Positions 10,729 through 23,594 of a stretch of DNA of 64,000 bases are shown in pieces (position 1 is the first letter of the stretch; each line of letters starts with the position of its first letter). The position numbers and the translations under genes were made by a program. The DNA lies in NCBI GenBank assembly GCA_018105865.1, contig CM030866.1, positions 2,280,191 to 2,344,190 of the forward strand. The letters run 5' to 3'. The notes below the pieces were generated by a model. That model was not told the DNA's origin. It ran no database searches and was given only the letters and a program-made list of their open reading frames with translations. The DNA comes from Metaphire vulgaris. Taxonomy: Eukaryota > Annelida > Clitellata > Crassiclitellata > Megascolecidae.

Positions 10729-11318
10729 TTAACTTCTCTCAGCCAGGGTTGGCATAGTTCGATTGTGTTGATTTGCATCTGTTTGCCCAAAGTAGCCTAC
10801 CACATATTGATTTGAATGATGTGGCAAAGAGTCTATTGCCTGGTCCTGGTACTTAACCGAACTGAGTAGCTGAACCTTTACATATGCCACTTTATGCCGT
10901 GGCGCGCAGAGAGTGGTGGGCGCCCGAGGCCAAGCCTAAAAAATGTTTGACGAGCAAAAAAATGAAGGTCGCCGAGTCAATTTTGGCACCTCCATCTGGT
11001 CGGCGTCCGGGGCCACGCCCCCCACAAATCCCCTCTGCACGCTACTCACTCTATGGACACGGCCCAAAGAGAATACAAACAAAATGAGTCTATTATGACA
11101 TATCTATGATTATTTTATAGAGTTATGAAGTATTTAGTCCCAATCATTGTGCATTTTTCCATGGTTTGGGGGTTCATGCGTTCAAGGCCTTTGAGGGACC
11201 TCAGGACATCATAGAAATGTGAAATAAAAAGTGTATCTGAATTCAACATTGATAGTAGCATGACAATCAGTCCAGTAGGCATAACGTTTTGAAAATTTTA
11301 TTTTTTTGAACACCCTTA
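10729..11318 (-). repeat. Right inverted arm of E copy 1 (590 bp)
   Basis: Reverse complement of the left arm with very few substitutions, minus one ~88-bp block. The join reads CCGAACTGAGTAGCTG. The unbroken version is seen at 52070-52165. Confidence 0.9.
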
Positions 11319-12312
11319 CCTACGTTTATAATAGCGATTGATATCGATGTAGTGAAGAATGCTAAAGACAGTGGCTCAATATAGTGATTGAGATCGATCT
11401 CTAACAGGACGAAATAAGTTTTTAAAAATGCGCTTGTATTTCCACAAATCCTGTGTATTATTAGCATTATGGGCTAACGAGGGTTGTCTTGGATGAGCCG
11501 TTTTAAATGCAGAAGGTGATGGCCCATGTTTGCAATAGCGATTGATATCAATGTAGTAATGGATGCTAAAGATAGTGGCTGAATATGGTGCTTGAATTCG
11601 ATCTATAACAGGACGAAATAACTTTCAAACGCGCGGTTGATGTACACAATATACTGTGCATTATTAGCATTATGGAACAACGGCGGTTGTCATGCTGGAT
11701 GCGCTATCAATACAGAAGACGATGGCCTACGTTTATAATAGCGATTGATATCGATGTAGTGAAGAATGCTAAACATAGTGGCTCAATACGGAGCCTGAAA
11801 TCGATCTCTAGCAGGACGAAATAAGTTTCAAAACTGCCGTTGAATTTTCACAAATCCTGTGTATTAATAGCATTATGCAATAACGAGGGTTGTAATGGAT
11901 GAGCAGTTTTAATATCCGGCTCTTCCTCGATCGCCCTACTAGCCATTCCGTTAGATATTCGCCAGGTCTTTCATTTGGTCGATGTCCCTCGTTCTCGTAC
12001 AGTCAATGGCGTTAGTGTGTAATATTATGAAATGGCTGGGAGTACTCTATTTCGAACCCTGTAGATAGAAATGGAGAACGATATATTTGATTATTCTTGC
12101 AAAAGTTTAAGCAGTGAAGAAGGAACAAGAGGAAAATGTAGATTTTGTCGGAGAATTTTTTCAAATCGATAAGATATTTACATATCTAGGCCCTATACGC
12201 CCTCTATTCAACAGGCGTTCAATTGCCTTCTCTCACACAGCGAATTCATGATAAAGCTTGTATTCGATATCTATAAAACCTGTTGTAGGCCTATAATGAA
12301 CCAGATATCTTA

Positions 12313-12514
12313 AATGCAGAAGGTGATGGCCCATGTTTGCAATAGCGATTGATATCAATGTAGTAATGGATGCTAAAGATAGTGGCTGAATATGGTGCTT
12401 GAATTCGATCTATAACATGACGAAATAACTTTCAAATGTGCGGTTGATTTCCACATATACTGTGCATTATTAGCATTATGGAACAACGGCGGTTGTCATG
12501 CTGGATGCGCTATC
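12313..12514 (+). repeat. Representative type-a monomer (202 bp)
   Basis: It starts AATGCAGAAGGTGATGGCCC and ends GGATGCGCTATC. It holds the 12-bp perfect palindrome ATTGATATCAAT. Two subtypes occur: m1 with CAAATGTGCGGTTGATTTCC and m3 with CAAACGCGCGGTTGATGTAC. They occupy fixed places in the higher-order repeat. Confidence 0.9.
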
Positions 12515-12718
12515 AATACAGAAGACGATGACCTACGTTTATAATAGCGATTGATATCGATGTAGTGAAGAATGCTAAAGACAGTGGCTCAATATAGTGA
12601 TTGAGATCGATCTCTAACAGGACGAAATAAGTTTTTAAAAATGCGCTTGTATTTCCACAAATCCTGTGTATTATTAGCATTATGGGCTAACGAGGGTTGT
12701 CTTGGATGAGCCGTTTTA
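12515..12718 (+). repeat. Representative type-b monomer (~204 bp)
   Basis: It starts AATACAGAAGACGATG and aligns along its length with type a, sharing AATAGCGATTGATATC, ATGCTAAAGA, GACGAAATAA and TATTAGCATTATGG. By eye it is roughly 70-75% identical. The m2 subtype carries a 12-bp palindrome GAGATCGATCTC. The m4 subtype (for example 12921-13122) has AATACGGAGCCTGAAATC at that place. Insertions E and F occur only in b monomers, right after CCTACGTTT(A). Confidence 0.9.
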
Positions 12719-13122
12719 AATGCAGAAGGTGATGGCCCATGTTTGCAATAGCGATTGATATCAATGTAGTAATGGATGCTAAAGATAGTGGCTGAATATG
12801 GTGCTTGAATTCGATCTATAACATGACGAAATAACTTTCAAATGTGCGGTTGATTTCCACATATACTGTGCATTATTAGCATTATGGAACAACGGCGGTT
12901 GTCATGCTGGATGCGCTATCAATACAGAAGACGATGGCCTACGTTTATAATAGCGATTGATATCGATGTAGTGAAGAATGCTAAACATAGTGGCTCAATA
13001 CGGAGCCTGAAATCAATCTCTAGCAGGACGAAATAAGTTTCAAAACTGCCGTTGAATTTTCACAAATCCTGTGTATTAATAGCATTATGCAATAACGAGG
13101 GTTGTCATGGATGAGCAGTTTT

Positions 13123-13526
13123 AATACCCGGCTCTTCCTCGATCGCCCCCTACTAGCCATTCCGTTAGATATTCGCCAGGTCTTTCATTTGGTCGATGTC
13201 CTCGTTCTCGTACAGTCAATGGCGTTAGGGTGTAGTATTATGAAATGGCTGGGAGTACTCTATTTCTTACCCTGTAGATAGAAATGGAGAACGATATAAT
13301 TGATTCTTCTTGCAAAAAGTTTAAGCAGTGAAGAAGGAACAAGAGGAAAATGTAGATTTTGTCGGAGAATTTCTTCAAATCGATAAGATATTTACATATC
13401 TAGGGCCTATTCTAGGCTCTATTCAACAGGCGTTCAATTGCCTTCTGTCACACAGCGAATTCATGATAAAACTTGTATTCGATATCTATAAAACCTGTTG
13501 TAGGCCTACAATGAACTAGATATCTT
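13123..13526 (+). repeat. Representative D module (404 bp, twice the monomer length)
   Basis: It runs from AATACCCGGCTCTTCC to GATATCTTA. Length is 404 bp, twice 202, although the sequence is not clearly homologous to a or b. A few short phrases (GCTTG-ATTCGAT-CTATAA) hint at a very old dimer. Some copies carry TATTCTAGGCTC and are open for 63 codons in one frame. Others carry TATACGCCCTC, one base shorter, which breaks that frame. D can stand singly or as a D-D pair. In pairs the second copy starts AATACACGG. Confidence 0.85.
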
Positions 13527-13929
13527 AATACACGGCTCTTCCCTCGATCGCCCTACTAGCCATTCCGTTAGATATTCGCCAGGTCTTTCATTTGGTCGAT
13601 GTCCCTCGTTCTCGTACAGTCAATGGCGTTAGTGTGTAGTATTATGAAATGGCTGGAGTACTCTATTTCGAACCCTGTAGATAGAAATGGAGAATGATAT
13701 AATTGATTATTCTTGCAAAAGTTTAAGCAGTGAAGAAGGAACAAGAGGAAAATGTAGATTTTGTCGGAGAATTTCTTCAAATCGATAAGATATTTACATA
13801 TCTAGGCCCTATTCTAGGCTTTATTCAACAGGCGTTCAATTGCCTTCTGTCACACAGCGAATTCATGATAAAACTTGTATTCGATATCTATAAAACCTGT
13901 TTTAGGCCTATAATGAACTAGATATCTTA

Positions 13930-16900
13930 AATGCAGAAGGTGATGGCCCATGTTTGCAATAGCGATTGATATCAATGTAGTAATGGATGCTAAAGATAGT
14001 GGCTGAATATGGTGCTTGAATTCGATCTATAACATGACGAAATAACTTTCAAATGTGCGGTTGATTTCACATATACTGTGCATTATTAGCATTATGGAAC
14101 AACGGCGGTTGTCATGCTGGATGCGCTATCAATACAGAAGACGATGACCTACGTTTTAGGGGTGTTCAAAAAAATAAAATTTTCAAAAGTTATGACTATC
14201 TGATTGTCATGCTACTATCAATGTTGAATTCAGATATACTTTTTATTTCATTGAGATGATGATCTGAGGTCCTCAAAGGCCTTGAAATATGAACCCCAAA
14301 CCATGGAAAAAATGCACAATGATTGGGACTAAATACTTCATAACTCTATAAAATAATCATAGATATGTCATAATAGTCTCATTTTGTTTTATTCTCTTTG
14401 GGTTTAAATGAGTGATAGGTGCATGGCCATGGCCCCGGACGCCGACCAGATGGATTGATATCAAAATTGTAATGACCTTCATTTTTTTGCTCGTCAAACA
14501 TTTTTTTAATATGGCGCTCTGCGCGCCACGGCATAAACAGGATATGTAAAGGTTCAGCTACTCTGGTGGAATAGCCACCGGTTTTTTAAAAATATATTAT
14601 CTCGCTTGCATTATGGAATGTCCTTGAATTGGCATTTTGGGCTGACTGGAAGTTCGGTTAAGTATCAGGACCAGGCAATAGACTCTTTATACATTCAAAT
14701 CAATATGTGGTAGGCTACTTTGGGCAAACAGATGCAAATCAACACAGCCGAAATCGCCATCCCTGGCTGGACGAAAAAAATTTCTAAACTGCAATTGAAA
14801 ATTTACAGGCAAAATTCTGAATATTAAGAACATTATGCAACAAGAGATAGTGGTTAATTTTGAAAAATCTTTAATAGCAGGTGCTCTTCATTTCCATCAA
14901 ACCTGCTAACCATTCACGTTGCTAATATTCTCTGTAGTTTAACAATGTCCAATTTACGTTCTATTAACAGGCAAAATTCTGAATTCCAAGAACTTTTGAT
15001 ATGCAAGAGATAGTGGCCTAATTTTGAAAAAAATTGTTTAGCAGGTGCTCTTAACTTGCTAGTCAAACGTGCTAACCATTCACACGTCTGCTAATACAAT
15101 TCTCTGTAGTTTAAAAATGTCCAATTTACGCAATGAAGAAAAGGAAGGCAAAAGGAAAATGCCAAGAATTTTGATATACAAGAGATAGTGGCCTAATTTT
15201 TGAAAAATCTTGATTAGCATATCTAGGCCAGTCAAACGTGCTAACCATTCACACGTCTGCTAATACAATTCTCTGTAGTCAATCATTTCAGCGTCATATA
15301 ACTTGTGATGATGAAACATAAAACCTTTTGCCAGCATACAAAATGAACGTCATCCATTGAGCCTGGTGAATGACTCTGGGTTTCATGAGGTGTACCCCGC
15401 GTGGAGGTGTTTCACCCAGAATGAGTAGATTGTTCTCTGCTTATTCATGATAGTCGATGTCCTCGGGCATGGTTCCAGATTCTCTTTGTGTCCAGATATT
15501 TCTCAGCTCCTGGACAACGTGGGACCCTTAACTGATTTCAGAGGGTTGGCATAGTTCGATTGTGTTGATTTGCATCTGTTATTCCAAAGTAGCCTACCAC
15601 ATATTGATTTGAATGATGTGGCAAAGAGTGAGATTTTGCCTGGTCCTGGTTCTTAACCGAACTGAGAGCTGAACCTTTACATATGCCACTTTATGCCGTT
15701 ATTCAACAGGCGTGGTGGGCCTTTGAGGCCAAGCCTAAAAATGTTTGACGAGCAAAAAATGAAGGTCGCCGAGTTTTTTGGCACCTCCATCTGGTCGGCG
15801 TTATGGGGCCACGCCCCCACAAATCCCCCTCTGCACGCTCTTAAATGCTATGGTGATGGCCCAAAGAGAATACAAACAAAATGAGTCGATTATGACATAT
15901 CTATGATTATTTGGATGCTAAAGATTTAGTCCCAATCATTGTGCATTTTTCCATGGTTTGGGGTTCATAACGTTCAAGGCCTTTGAGGACCTCAGGACAT
16001 CATAGAAATGTGAAATAAAAATGTAGAATTCAACATTGAACAATGACGGTTGTCCAGTAGGATAACGTTTTGAAAATTTTATTTTTTGAAGACGATGACC
16101 TACGTTTATAATAGCGATTGATATCGATGTAGTGAAGAATGCTAAAGACAGTGGCTCAATATAGTGATTGAGATCGATCTCTAACAGGACGAAATAAGTT
16201 TTTAAAAATGCGCTTGTATTTCCACAAATCCTGTGTATTATTAGCATTATGGGCTAACGAGGGTTGTCTTGGATGAGCCGTTTTAAATGCAGAAGGTGAT
16301 GGCCCATGTTTGCAATAGCGATTGATATCAATGTAGTAATGGATGCTAAAGATAGTGGCTGAATATGGTGCTTGAATTCGATCTATAACAGGACGAAATA
16401 ACTTTCAAACGCGCGGTTGATGTACACAATATACTGTGCATTATTAGCATTATGGAACAACGGCGGTTGTCATGCTGGATGCGCTATCAATACAGAAGAC
16501 GATGGCCTACGTTTATAATAGCGATTGATATCGATGTAGTGAAGAATGCTAAACATAGTGGCTCAATACGGAGCCTGAAATCGATCTCTAGCAGGACGAA
16601 ATAAGTTTCAAAACTGCCGTTGAATTTTCACAAATCCTGTTTATTAATAGCATTATGCAATACCGAGGGTTGTCATGGATGAGCAGTTTTAATACCCGGC
16701 TCTTCCCTCGATCGCCCTACTAGCCATTCCGTTAGATATTCGCCAGGTCTTTATTTTTGGTCGATGTCCCTCGTTCTCGTACAGTCAATGGCGTTAGTGT
16801 GTAATATTATGAAATGGCTGGGAGTACTCTATTTCGAACCCTGTAGATAGAAATGGAGAATGATATAGTTGATTATTCTTGCAAAAGTTTAAGCAGTGAA

Positions 16901-18710
16901 GAAGGAACAAGAGGAAAATGTAGATTTTGTCAGAGAATTTCTTCAAATCGATAAGATATTTACCTATCTAGGCCCTATACGCCCTTTATTCAACAGGCGT
17001 TCAATTGCCTTCTGTCACACAGCGAATTCATGATAAAGCTTGTATTCGATATCTATAAAACCTGTTGTAGGCCTATAATGAACCAGATATCTTAAATGCA
17101 GAAGGTGATGGCCCATGTTTGCAATAGCGATTGATATCAATGTAGTAATGGATGCTAAAGATAGTGGCTGAATATGGTGCTTGAATTCGATCTATAACAT
17201 GACGAAATAACTTTCAAATGTGCGGTTGATTTCCACATATACTGTGCATTATTAGCATTATGGAACAACGGCGGTTGTCATGCTGGATGCGCTATCAATA
17301 CAGAAGACGATGACCTACGTTTATAATAGCGATTGATATCGATGTAGTGAAGAATGCTAAAGACAGTGGCTCAATATAGTGATTGAGATCGATCTCTAAC
17401 AGGACGAAATAAGTTTTTAAAAATGCGCTTGTATTTCCACAAATCCTGTGTATTATTAGCATTATGGGCTAACGAGGGTTGTCTTGGATGAGCCGTTTTA
17501 AATGCAGAAGGTGATGGCCCATGTTTGCAATAGCGATTGATATCAATGTAGTAATGGATGCTAAAGATAGTGGCTGAATATGGTGCTTGAATTCGATCTA
17601 TAACAGGACGAAATAACTTTCAAACGCGCGGTTGATGTACACAATATACTGTGCATTATTAGCATTATGGAACAACGGCGGTTGTCATGCTAGATGCGCT
17701 ATCAATACAGAAGACGATGGCCTACGTTTATAATAGCGATTGATATCGATGTAGTGAAGAATGCTAAACATAGTGGCTCAATACGGAGCCTGAAATCGAT
17801 CTCTAGCAGGACGAAATAAGTTTCCAAACTGCCGTTGAATTTTCACAAATCCTGTGTATTAATAGCATTATGCAATAACGAGGGTTGTCATGGATGAGCA
17901 GTTTTAATACCCGGCTCTTCCCTCGATCGCCCTACTAGCCATTCCGTTAGATATTCGCCAGGTCTTTCATTTGGTCGATGTCCTCGTTCTCGTACAGTCA
18001 ATGGCGTTAGGGTGTAGTATTATGAAATGGCTGTGAGTACTCTATTTCGTACCCTGTAGATAGAAATGGAGAACGATATAATTGATTCTTCTTGCAAAGG
18101 TTTAAGCAGTGAAGAAGGAACAAGAGGAAAATGTAGATTTTGTCGGAGAATTTCTTCAAATCGATAAGATATTTACATATCTAGGCCCTATTCTAGGCTC
18201 TATTCAACAGGCGTTCAATTCCCTTCTGTCACACAGCGAATTCATGATAAAACTTGTATTCGATATCTATAAAACCTGTTGTAGGCCTACAATGAACTAG
18301 ATATCTTAATACACGGCTCTTCCCTCGATCGCCCTACTAGCCATTCCGTTAGATATTCGCCAGGTCTTTCATTTGGTCGATGTCCCTCGTTCTCGTACAG
18401 TCAATGGCGTTAGTGTGTAATATTATGAAATGGCTGGGAGTACTCTATTTCGAACCCTGTAGATAGAAATGGAGAATGATATAGTTGATTATTCTTGCAA
18501 AAGTTTAAGCAGTGAAGAAGGAACAAGAGGAAAATGTAGATTTTGTCAGAGAATTTCTTCAAATCGATAAGATATTTACCTATCTAGGCCCTATACGCCC
18601 TTTATTCAACAGGCGTTCAATTGCCTTCTGTCACACAGCGAATTCATGATAAAGCTTGTATTCGATATCTATAAAACCTGTTGTAGGCCTATAATGAACC
18701 AGATATCTTA
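13930..18710 (+). repeat. Domain II HOR 2 (4.78 kb)
   Basis: Same module order as HOR 1. The E copy at 14157-16098 is an interleaved mosaic and ~90 bp shorter, which accounts for the shorter block. Confidence 0.85.
14157..16098. mobile_element. Element E copy 2 (interleaved mosaic, sequence unreliable)
   Basis: Overall it follows E, but every ~40-120 bp a 9-16-bp island of satellite replaces it. Examples are TTATTCAACAGGCG near 15699, GGATGCTAAAGAT near 15913 and GAAGAAAAGGAAGGC near 15136. The islands come in the order m2-m3-m4-D-D-m1-m2, that is, collinear with plain satellite. The right end is replaced by GAAGACGATGACC of a b monomer. Confidence 0.75.
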
Positions 18711-21700
18711 AATGCAGAAGGTGATGGCCCATGTTTGCAATAGCGATTGATATCAATGTAGTAATGGATGCTAAAGATAGTGGCTGAATATGGTGCTTGA
18801 ATTCGATCTATAACATGACGAAATAACTTTCAAATGTGCGGTTGATTTCCACATATACTGTGCATTATTAGCATTATGGAACAACGGCGGTTGTCATGCT
18901 GGATGCGCTATCAATACAGAAGACGATGACCTACGTTTTAATAGCGATTGATATCGAAAAGTGAAGAATGCAAAAAGTTAGTGGCTCAATATGGATTGAG
19001 ATCGATCTGTCAGGACGAAATAAGTTTTTAAAAATGTTGTATTTCAGATAAATCCTGTGTTTTATTAGCATTATGGGCTAACGAGGGTTGTCTTGGATGA
19101 GCCGTTTTAAATGCAGAAGGTGATGAACAATCAGCGATTGATAAAATGCAGTAATGATTGGGACTAAATGGCTGAATAACTCTATAAAATAATCATAGAT
19201 ATGTCATAATAGACTCATTTTGTTTGATTTGAATGGGCCGTGTCCACAGGAGTGAGTATGGAACAGAGGATTTGTTGGCTATCACGCCGAAGATGGCGGT
19301 GCCAAAAAATTGATCGGCGACCTTCATTGATATTGCTGTCAAACATTTTTAGCATTTATGGAACAACGGCCCTGAAATCGATCTCTGTCATGCCACGGAT
19401 AAACTGGCATATCAAAGGTTCAGCTACTCTGAAGAATAGCCACCGGATTTTTAAAAAATATATTATTCGGTTGTCATGGCGTCATGTGATATTGGCATTT
19501 TGGGCTGACTGGAAGAATGTTAAGATCAGGATTCAATAGGTCTTTGCCACATTCAAATCGATATTAGGCGTACTTTGGGCAAACAGATGCAAATCAACAC
19601 AATCGAATTTTATGAAATGGCTGAGAAGTTAAAAATGTCTAATTTACGCAATAGAAAATTGAACCACAGGCAAAATTCTGAATGCTAAATCTTAATGCAA
19701 GAACTTTTGATATACAAGAGATAGTGGCTTAATTTTTGAAAAATCTTGATTCCAGGTGCTCTTCACAGTCATTCAAACGATGCTAGATATTATGAAATGT
19801 CTGCTAATACAATTTCTGTAGTTTAACAATGTCCAATTTACGCAATAGAAAATACCACAGGCAAAATTTGAATTCCAAGAACTTTTGATACAAGAGATAG
19901 TGGCCTATTTTTTGAAAAAAAATTGTTTAGCAAATCTTCCTTGATATCAAACGTGCTAGCCATTCACGTCTGCTATTACAGGTCTTTCAGTTTTAAAAAT
20001 GTCCAATCGTGCAATAGAAAATATCACAGGCAAAATTATGAAATGCCAAGAACTTTTGATATACAAGATAGAAAGTGGCCTAATTTTTTGAAAATCTTGA
20101 TTAGCAGGTGAACACAAGACTTGAAAGTCAAACGTGCTAACCATTTCACGTCTGCTAATACAATTCTCTGTAGTCAATCATTTCAGCGTCATATAACATG
20201 TGATGATGAAACATGAACATTTTGCCAGCATACAAATATTTTAACGTCATCCATTGAGCCTGGTGAATGACTCTGGGTTTAGAGGTGTATTCGTGGAGGT
20301 AAAGCCCAGAATGATAGATTGTTCTCTGTTATTCGTGATAGTCGTCAATGGTTCCAGATTTCTTTGTGTCCAGATATTTGAAAGCTCCTGGACAACGTTA
20401 CCCTTAACTTCTCTCAGATAGGGTTGGATAATGATATTGTGTTGATTTGCATCTGTTTGCCCAAATTAGCCTTATGGAACAATATTGATTTGAATGATGT
20501 GGAAAATCAGTCTTTTGCCAGGTCGATGACCTCAAACCGATAAGATATTGAACCTTTGATATCGATATGCCACTTTATGCCTTGGCTCAATATAGTGGAC
20601 TAGAGGCTTCGATCTCTAAAAAATGTTTGATATTCAAGTTTTGAAGGTCGCCGAGTCATTTTTCGCACCTCCATCTGGTCGGCGTCCGGGGCCACAAACG
20701 TTCAATTGCCTTCGTTCCACAAATCCCTCTGACGCCGTTTTAAATGCAGAAGGTGGGCCACGGCCCAAAGCGATTACAATCAAAATGAGTCTAATGGATA
20801 TCTGATTAAGATAGTGGTATTTGAATCATTGTGCATTGAATTCGATGGGGGTTCATGACAAAATAACTTTCAAACGCGGTAGAAATGTGAAATAAAAATA
20901 TATCTGAATTCAACATTATTAGCATTATGGAACAACGGCGGTTGTCATGCGTTTTGAAATTTTATTTTTTGAAGACGATGACCTACGTTTATAATAGCGA
21001 TTGATATCGATGTAGTGAAGAATGCTAAAACAGTGGCTCAATATAGTGATTGAGATCGATCTCTAACAGGACGAAATAAGTTTTTAAAAATGCGCTTGTA
21101 TTTCCACAAATCCTGTGTATTATTAGCATTATGGGCTAACGAGGGTTGTCTTGGATGAGCAGTTTTAAATGCAGAAGGTGATGGCCCATGTTTGCAATAG
21201 CGATTGATATCAATGTAGTAATGGATGCTAAAGATAGTGGCTGAATATGGTGCTTGAATTCGATCTATAACAGGACGAAATAACTTTCAAACGCGCGGTT
21301 GATGTACATAATATACTGTGCATTATTAGCATTATGGAACAACGGCGGTTGTCATGCTAGATGCGCTATCAATACAGAAGACGATGGCCTACGTTTATAA
21401 TAGCGATTGATATCGATGAAGTGAAGAATGCTAAACATAGTGGCTCAATACGGAGCCTGAAATCGATCTCTAGCAGGACGAAATAAGTTTCAAAACTGCC
21501 GTTGAATTTTCACAAATCCTGTGTATTAATAGCATTATGCAATAACGAGGGTTGTCATGGATGAGCAGTTTTAATACCCGGCTCTTCCCTCGATCGCCCT
21601 ACTAGCCATTCCGTTAGATATTCGCCAGGTCTTTCATTTGGTCGATGTCCCTCGTTCTCGTACAGTCAATGGCGTTAGTGTGTAATATTATGAAATGGCT

Positions 21701-23594
21701 GGGAGTACTCTATTTCGAACCCTGTAGATAGAAATGGAGAATGATATAGTTGATTATTCTTGCAAAAGTTTAAGCAGTGAAGAAGGAACAAGAGGAAAAT
21801 GTAGATTTTGTCAGAGAATTTCTTCAAATCGATAAGATATTTACCTATCTAGGCCCTATACGCCCTTTATTCAACAGGCGTTCAATTGCCTTCTGTCACA
21901 CAGCGAATTCATGATAAAGCTTGTATTCGATATCTATAAAACCTGTTGTAGGCCTATAATGAACCAGATATCTTAAATGCAGAAGGTGATGGCCCATGTT
22001 TGCAATAGCGATTGATATCAATGTAGTAATGGATGCTAAAGATAGTGGCTGAATATGGTGCTTGAATTCGATCTATAACATGACGAAATAACTTTCAAAT
22101 GTGCGGTTGATTTCCACATATACTGTGCATTATTAGCATTATGGAACAACGGCGGTTGTCATGCTGGATGCGCTATCAATACAGAAGACGATGACCTACG
22201 TTTATAATAGCGATTGATATCGATGTAGTGAAGAATGCTAAAGACAGTGGCTCAATATAGTGATTGAGATCGATCTCTAACAGGACGAAATAAGTTTTTA
22301 AAAATGCGCTTGTATTTCCACAAATCCTGTGTATTATTAGCATTATGGGCTAACGAGGGTTGTCTTGGATGAGCCGTTTTAAATGCAGAAGGTGATGGCC
22401 CATGTTTGCAATAGCGATTGATATCAATGTAGTAATGGATGCTAAAGATAGTGGCTGAATATGGTGCTTGAATTCGATCTATAACATGACGAAATAACTT
22501 TCAAACGTGCGGTTGATTTCACAATATACTGTGCATTATTAGCATTATGGAACAACGGCGGTTGTCATGCTGGATGCGCTATCAATACAGAAGACGATGA
22601 CCTACGTTTATAATAGCGATTGATATCGATGTAGAGAAGAATGCTAAACATAGTGGCTCAATACGGAGCCTGAAATCGATCTCTAGCAGGACGAAATAAG
22701 TTTCCAAACTGCCGTTGAATTTTCACAAATCCTGTGTATTAATAGCATTATGCAATAACGAGGGTTGTCATGGATGAGCAGTTTTAATACCCGGCTCTTC
22801 CCTCGATCGCCCTACTAGCCATTCCGTTAGATATTCGCCAGGTCTTTCATTTGGTCGATGTCCCTCGTTCTCGTACAGTCAATGGCGTTAGGGTGTAGTA
22901 TTATGAAATGGCTGTGAGTACTCTATTTCGTACCCTGTAGATAGAAATGGAGAACGATATAATTGATTCTTCTTGCAAAGGTTTAAGCAGTGAAGAAGGA
23001 ACAAGAGGAAAATGTAGATTTTGTCGGAGAATTTCTTCAAATCGATAAGATATTTACATATCTAGGCCCTATTCTAGGCTCTATTCAACAGGCGTTCAAT
23101 TGCCTTCTGTCACACAGCGAATTCATGATAAAACTTGTATTCGATATCTATAAAACCTGTTGTAGGCCTACAATGAACTAGATATCTTAATACACGGCTC
23201 TTCCCTCGATCGCCCTACTAGCCATTCCGTTAGATATTCGCCAGGTCTTTCATTTGGTCGATGTCCCTCGTTCTCGTACAGTCAATGGCGTTAGTGTGTA
23301 ATATTATGAAATGGCTGGGAGTACTCTATTTCGAACCCTGTAGATAGAAATGGAGAATGATATAGTTGATTATTCTTGCAAAAGTTTAAGCAGTGAAGAA
23401 GGAACAAGAGGAAAATGTAGATTTTGTCAGAGAATTTCTTCAAATCGATAAGATATTTACCTATCTAGGCCCTATTCTACGCCCTTTATTCAACAGGCGT
23501 TCAATTGCCTTCTGTCACACAGCGAATTCATGATAAAACTTGTATTCGATATCTATAAAACCTGTTTTAGGCCTATAATGAACCAGATATCTTA
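18711..23594 (+). repeat. Domain II HOR 3 (4.88 kb)
   Basis: Same module order. The E region (18937-20980) is heavily mosaic, but the rest of the block is clean and nearly identical to HOR 2 from ~21000 onwards. Confidence 0.85.
18937..20980. mobile_element. Element E copy 3 (strongly mosaic)
   Basis: The first ~200 bp are mainly b-monomer sequence with E fragments. From ~19140 E predominates with satellite islands, for example GCATTATGGAACAACGG near 20930. Neither terminus is intact. Confidence 0.65.

Larger units (their letters stand above)
9285..11318. mobile_element. Element E copy 1: long-inverted-repeat (foldback) element, 2034 bp
   Basis: Ends are TAGGGGTGTTC and GAACACCCTTA, an 11-bp inverted repeat with one mismatch. 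CCTACGTTT is duplicated at 9276-9284 and 11319-11327. The left arm (9285-9950) and right arm (10729-11318) are near-identical inverted copies. The right arm lacks ~88 bp present in the left arm around CTCGCTTGCAGGCGTCATG. Between the arms are three ~180-bp tandem units and a ~240-bp unique segment. No transposase is encoded, so it is non-autonomous. A 9-bp duplication with long TIRs fits Mutator-like (MULE) elements best. Merlin (8-9 bp) or a generic foldback family cannot be excluded. Confidence 0.9.
9057..13929 (+). repeat. Domain II HOR 1: m1-m2[E]-m3-m4-D-m1-m2-m3-m4-D-D (4.87 kb)
   Basis: First HOR carrying the foldback element E. Subtracting E leaves ~14 monomer lengths. It shares its order of modules and subtypes with the next two blocks. 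Confidence 0.9.

Noticed and set aside
10745..10775. B-box-like GTTCGATTG in the E arm as a Pol III promoter
   Set aside because: The match to GGTTCGANNCC is partial, no A box stands at a suitable distance, and the phrase is symmetric with the other arm.
11267..11467. Minus-strand 66-codon frame in b monomers, seen in several HORs
   Set aside because: It spans the E right end and the b monomer, is lost where E is absent, and has no recognisable domain.
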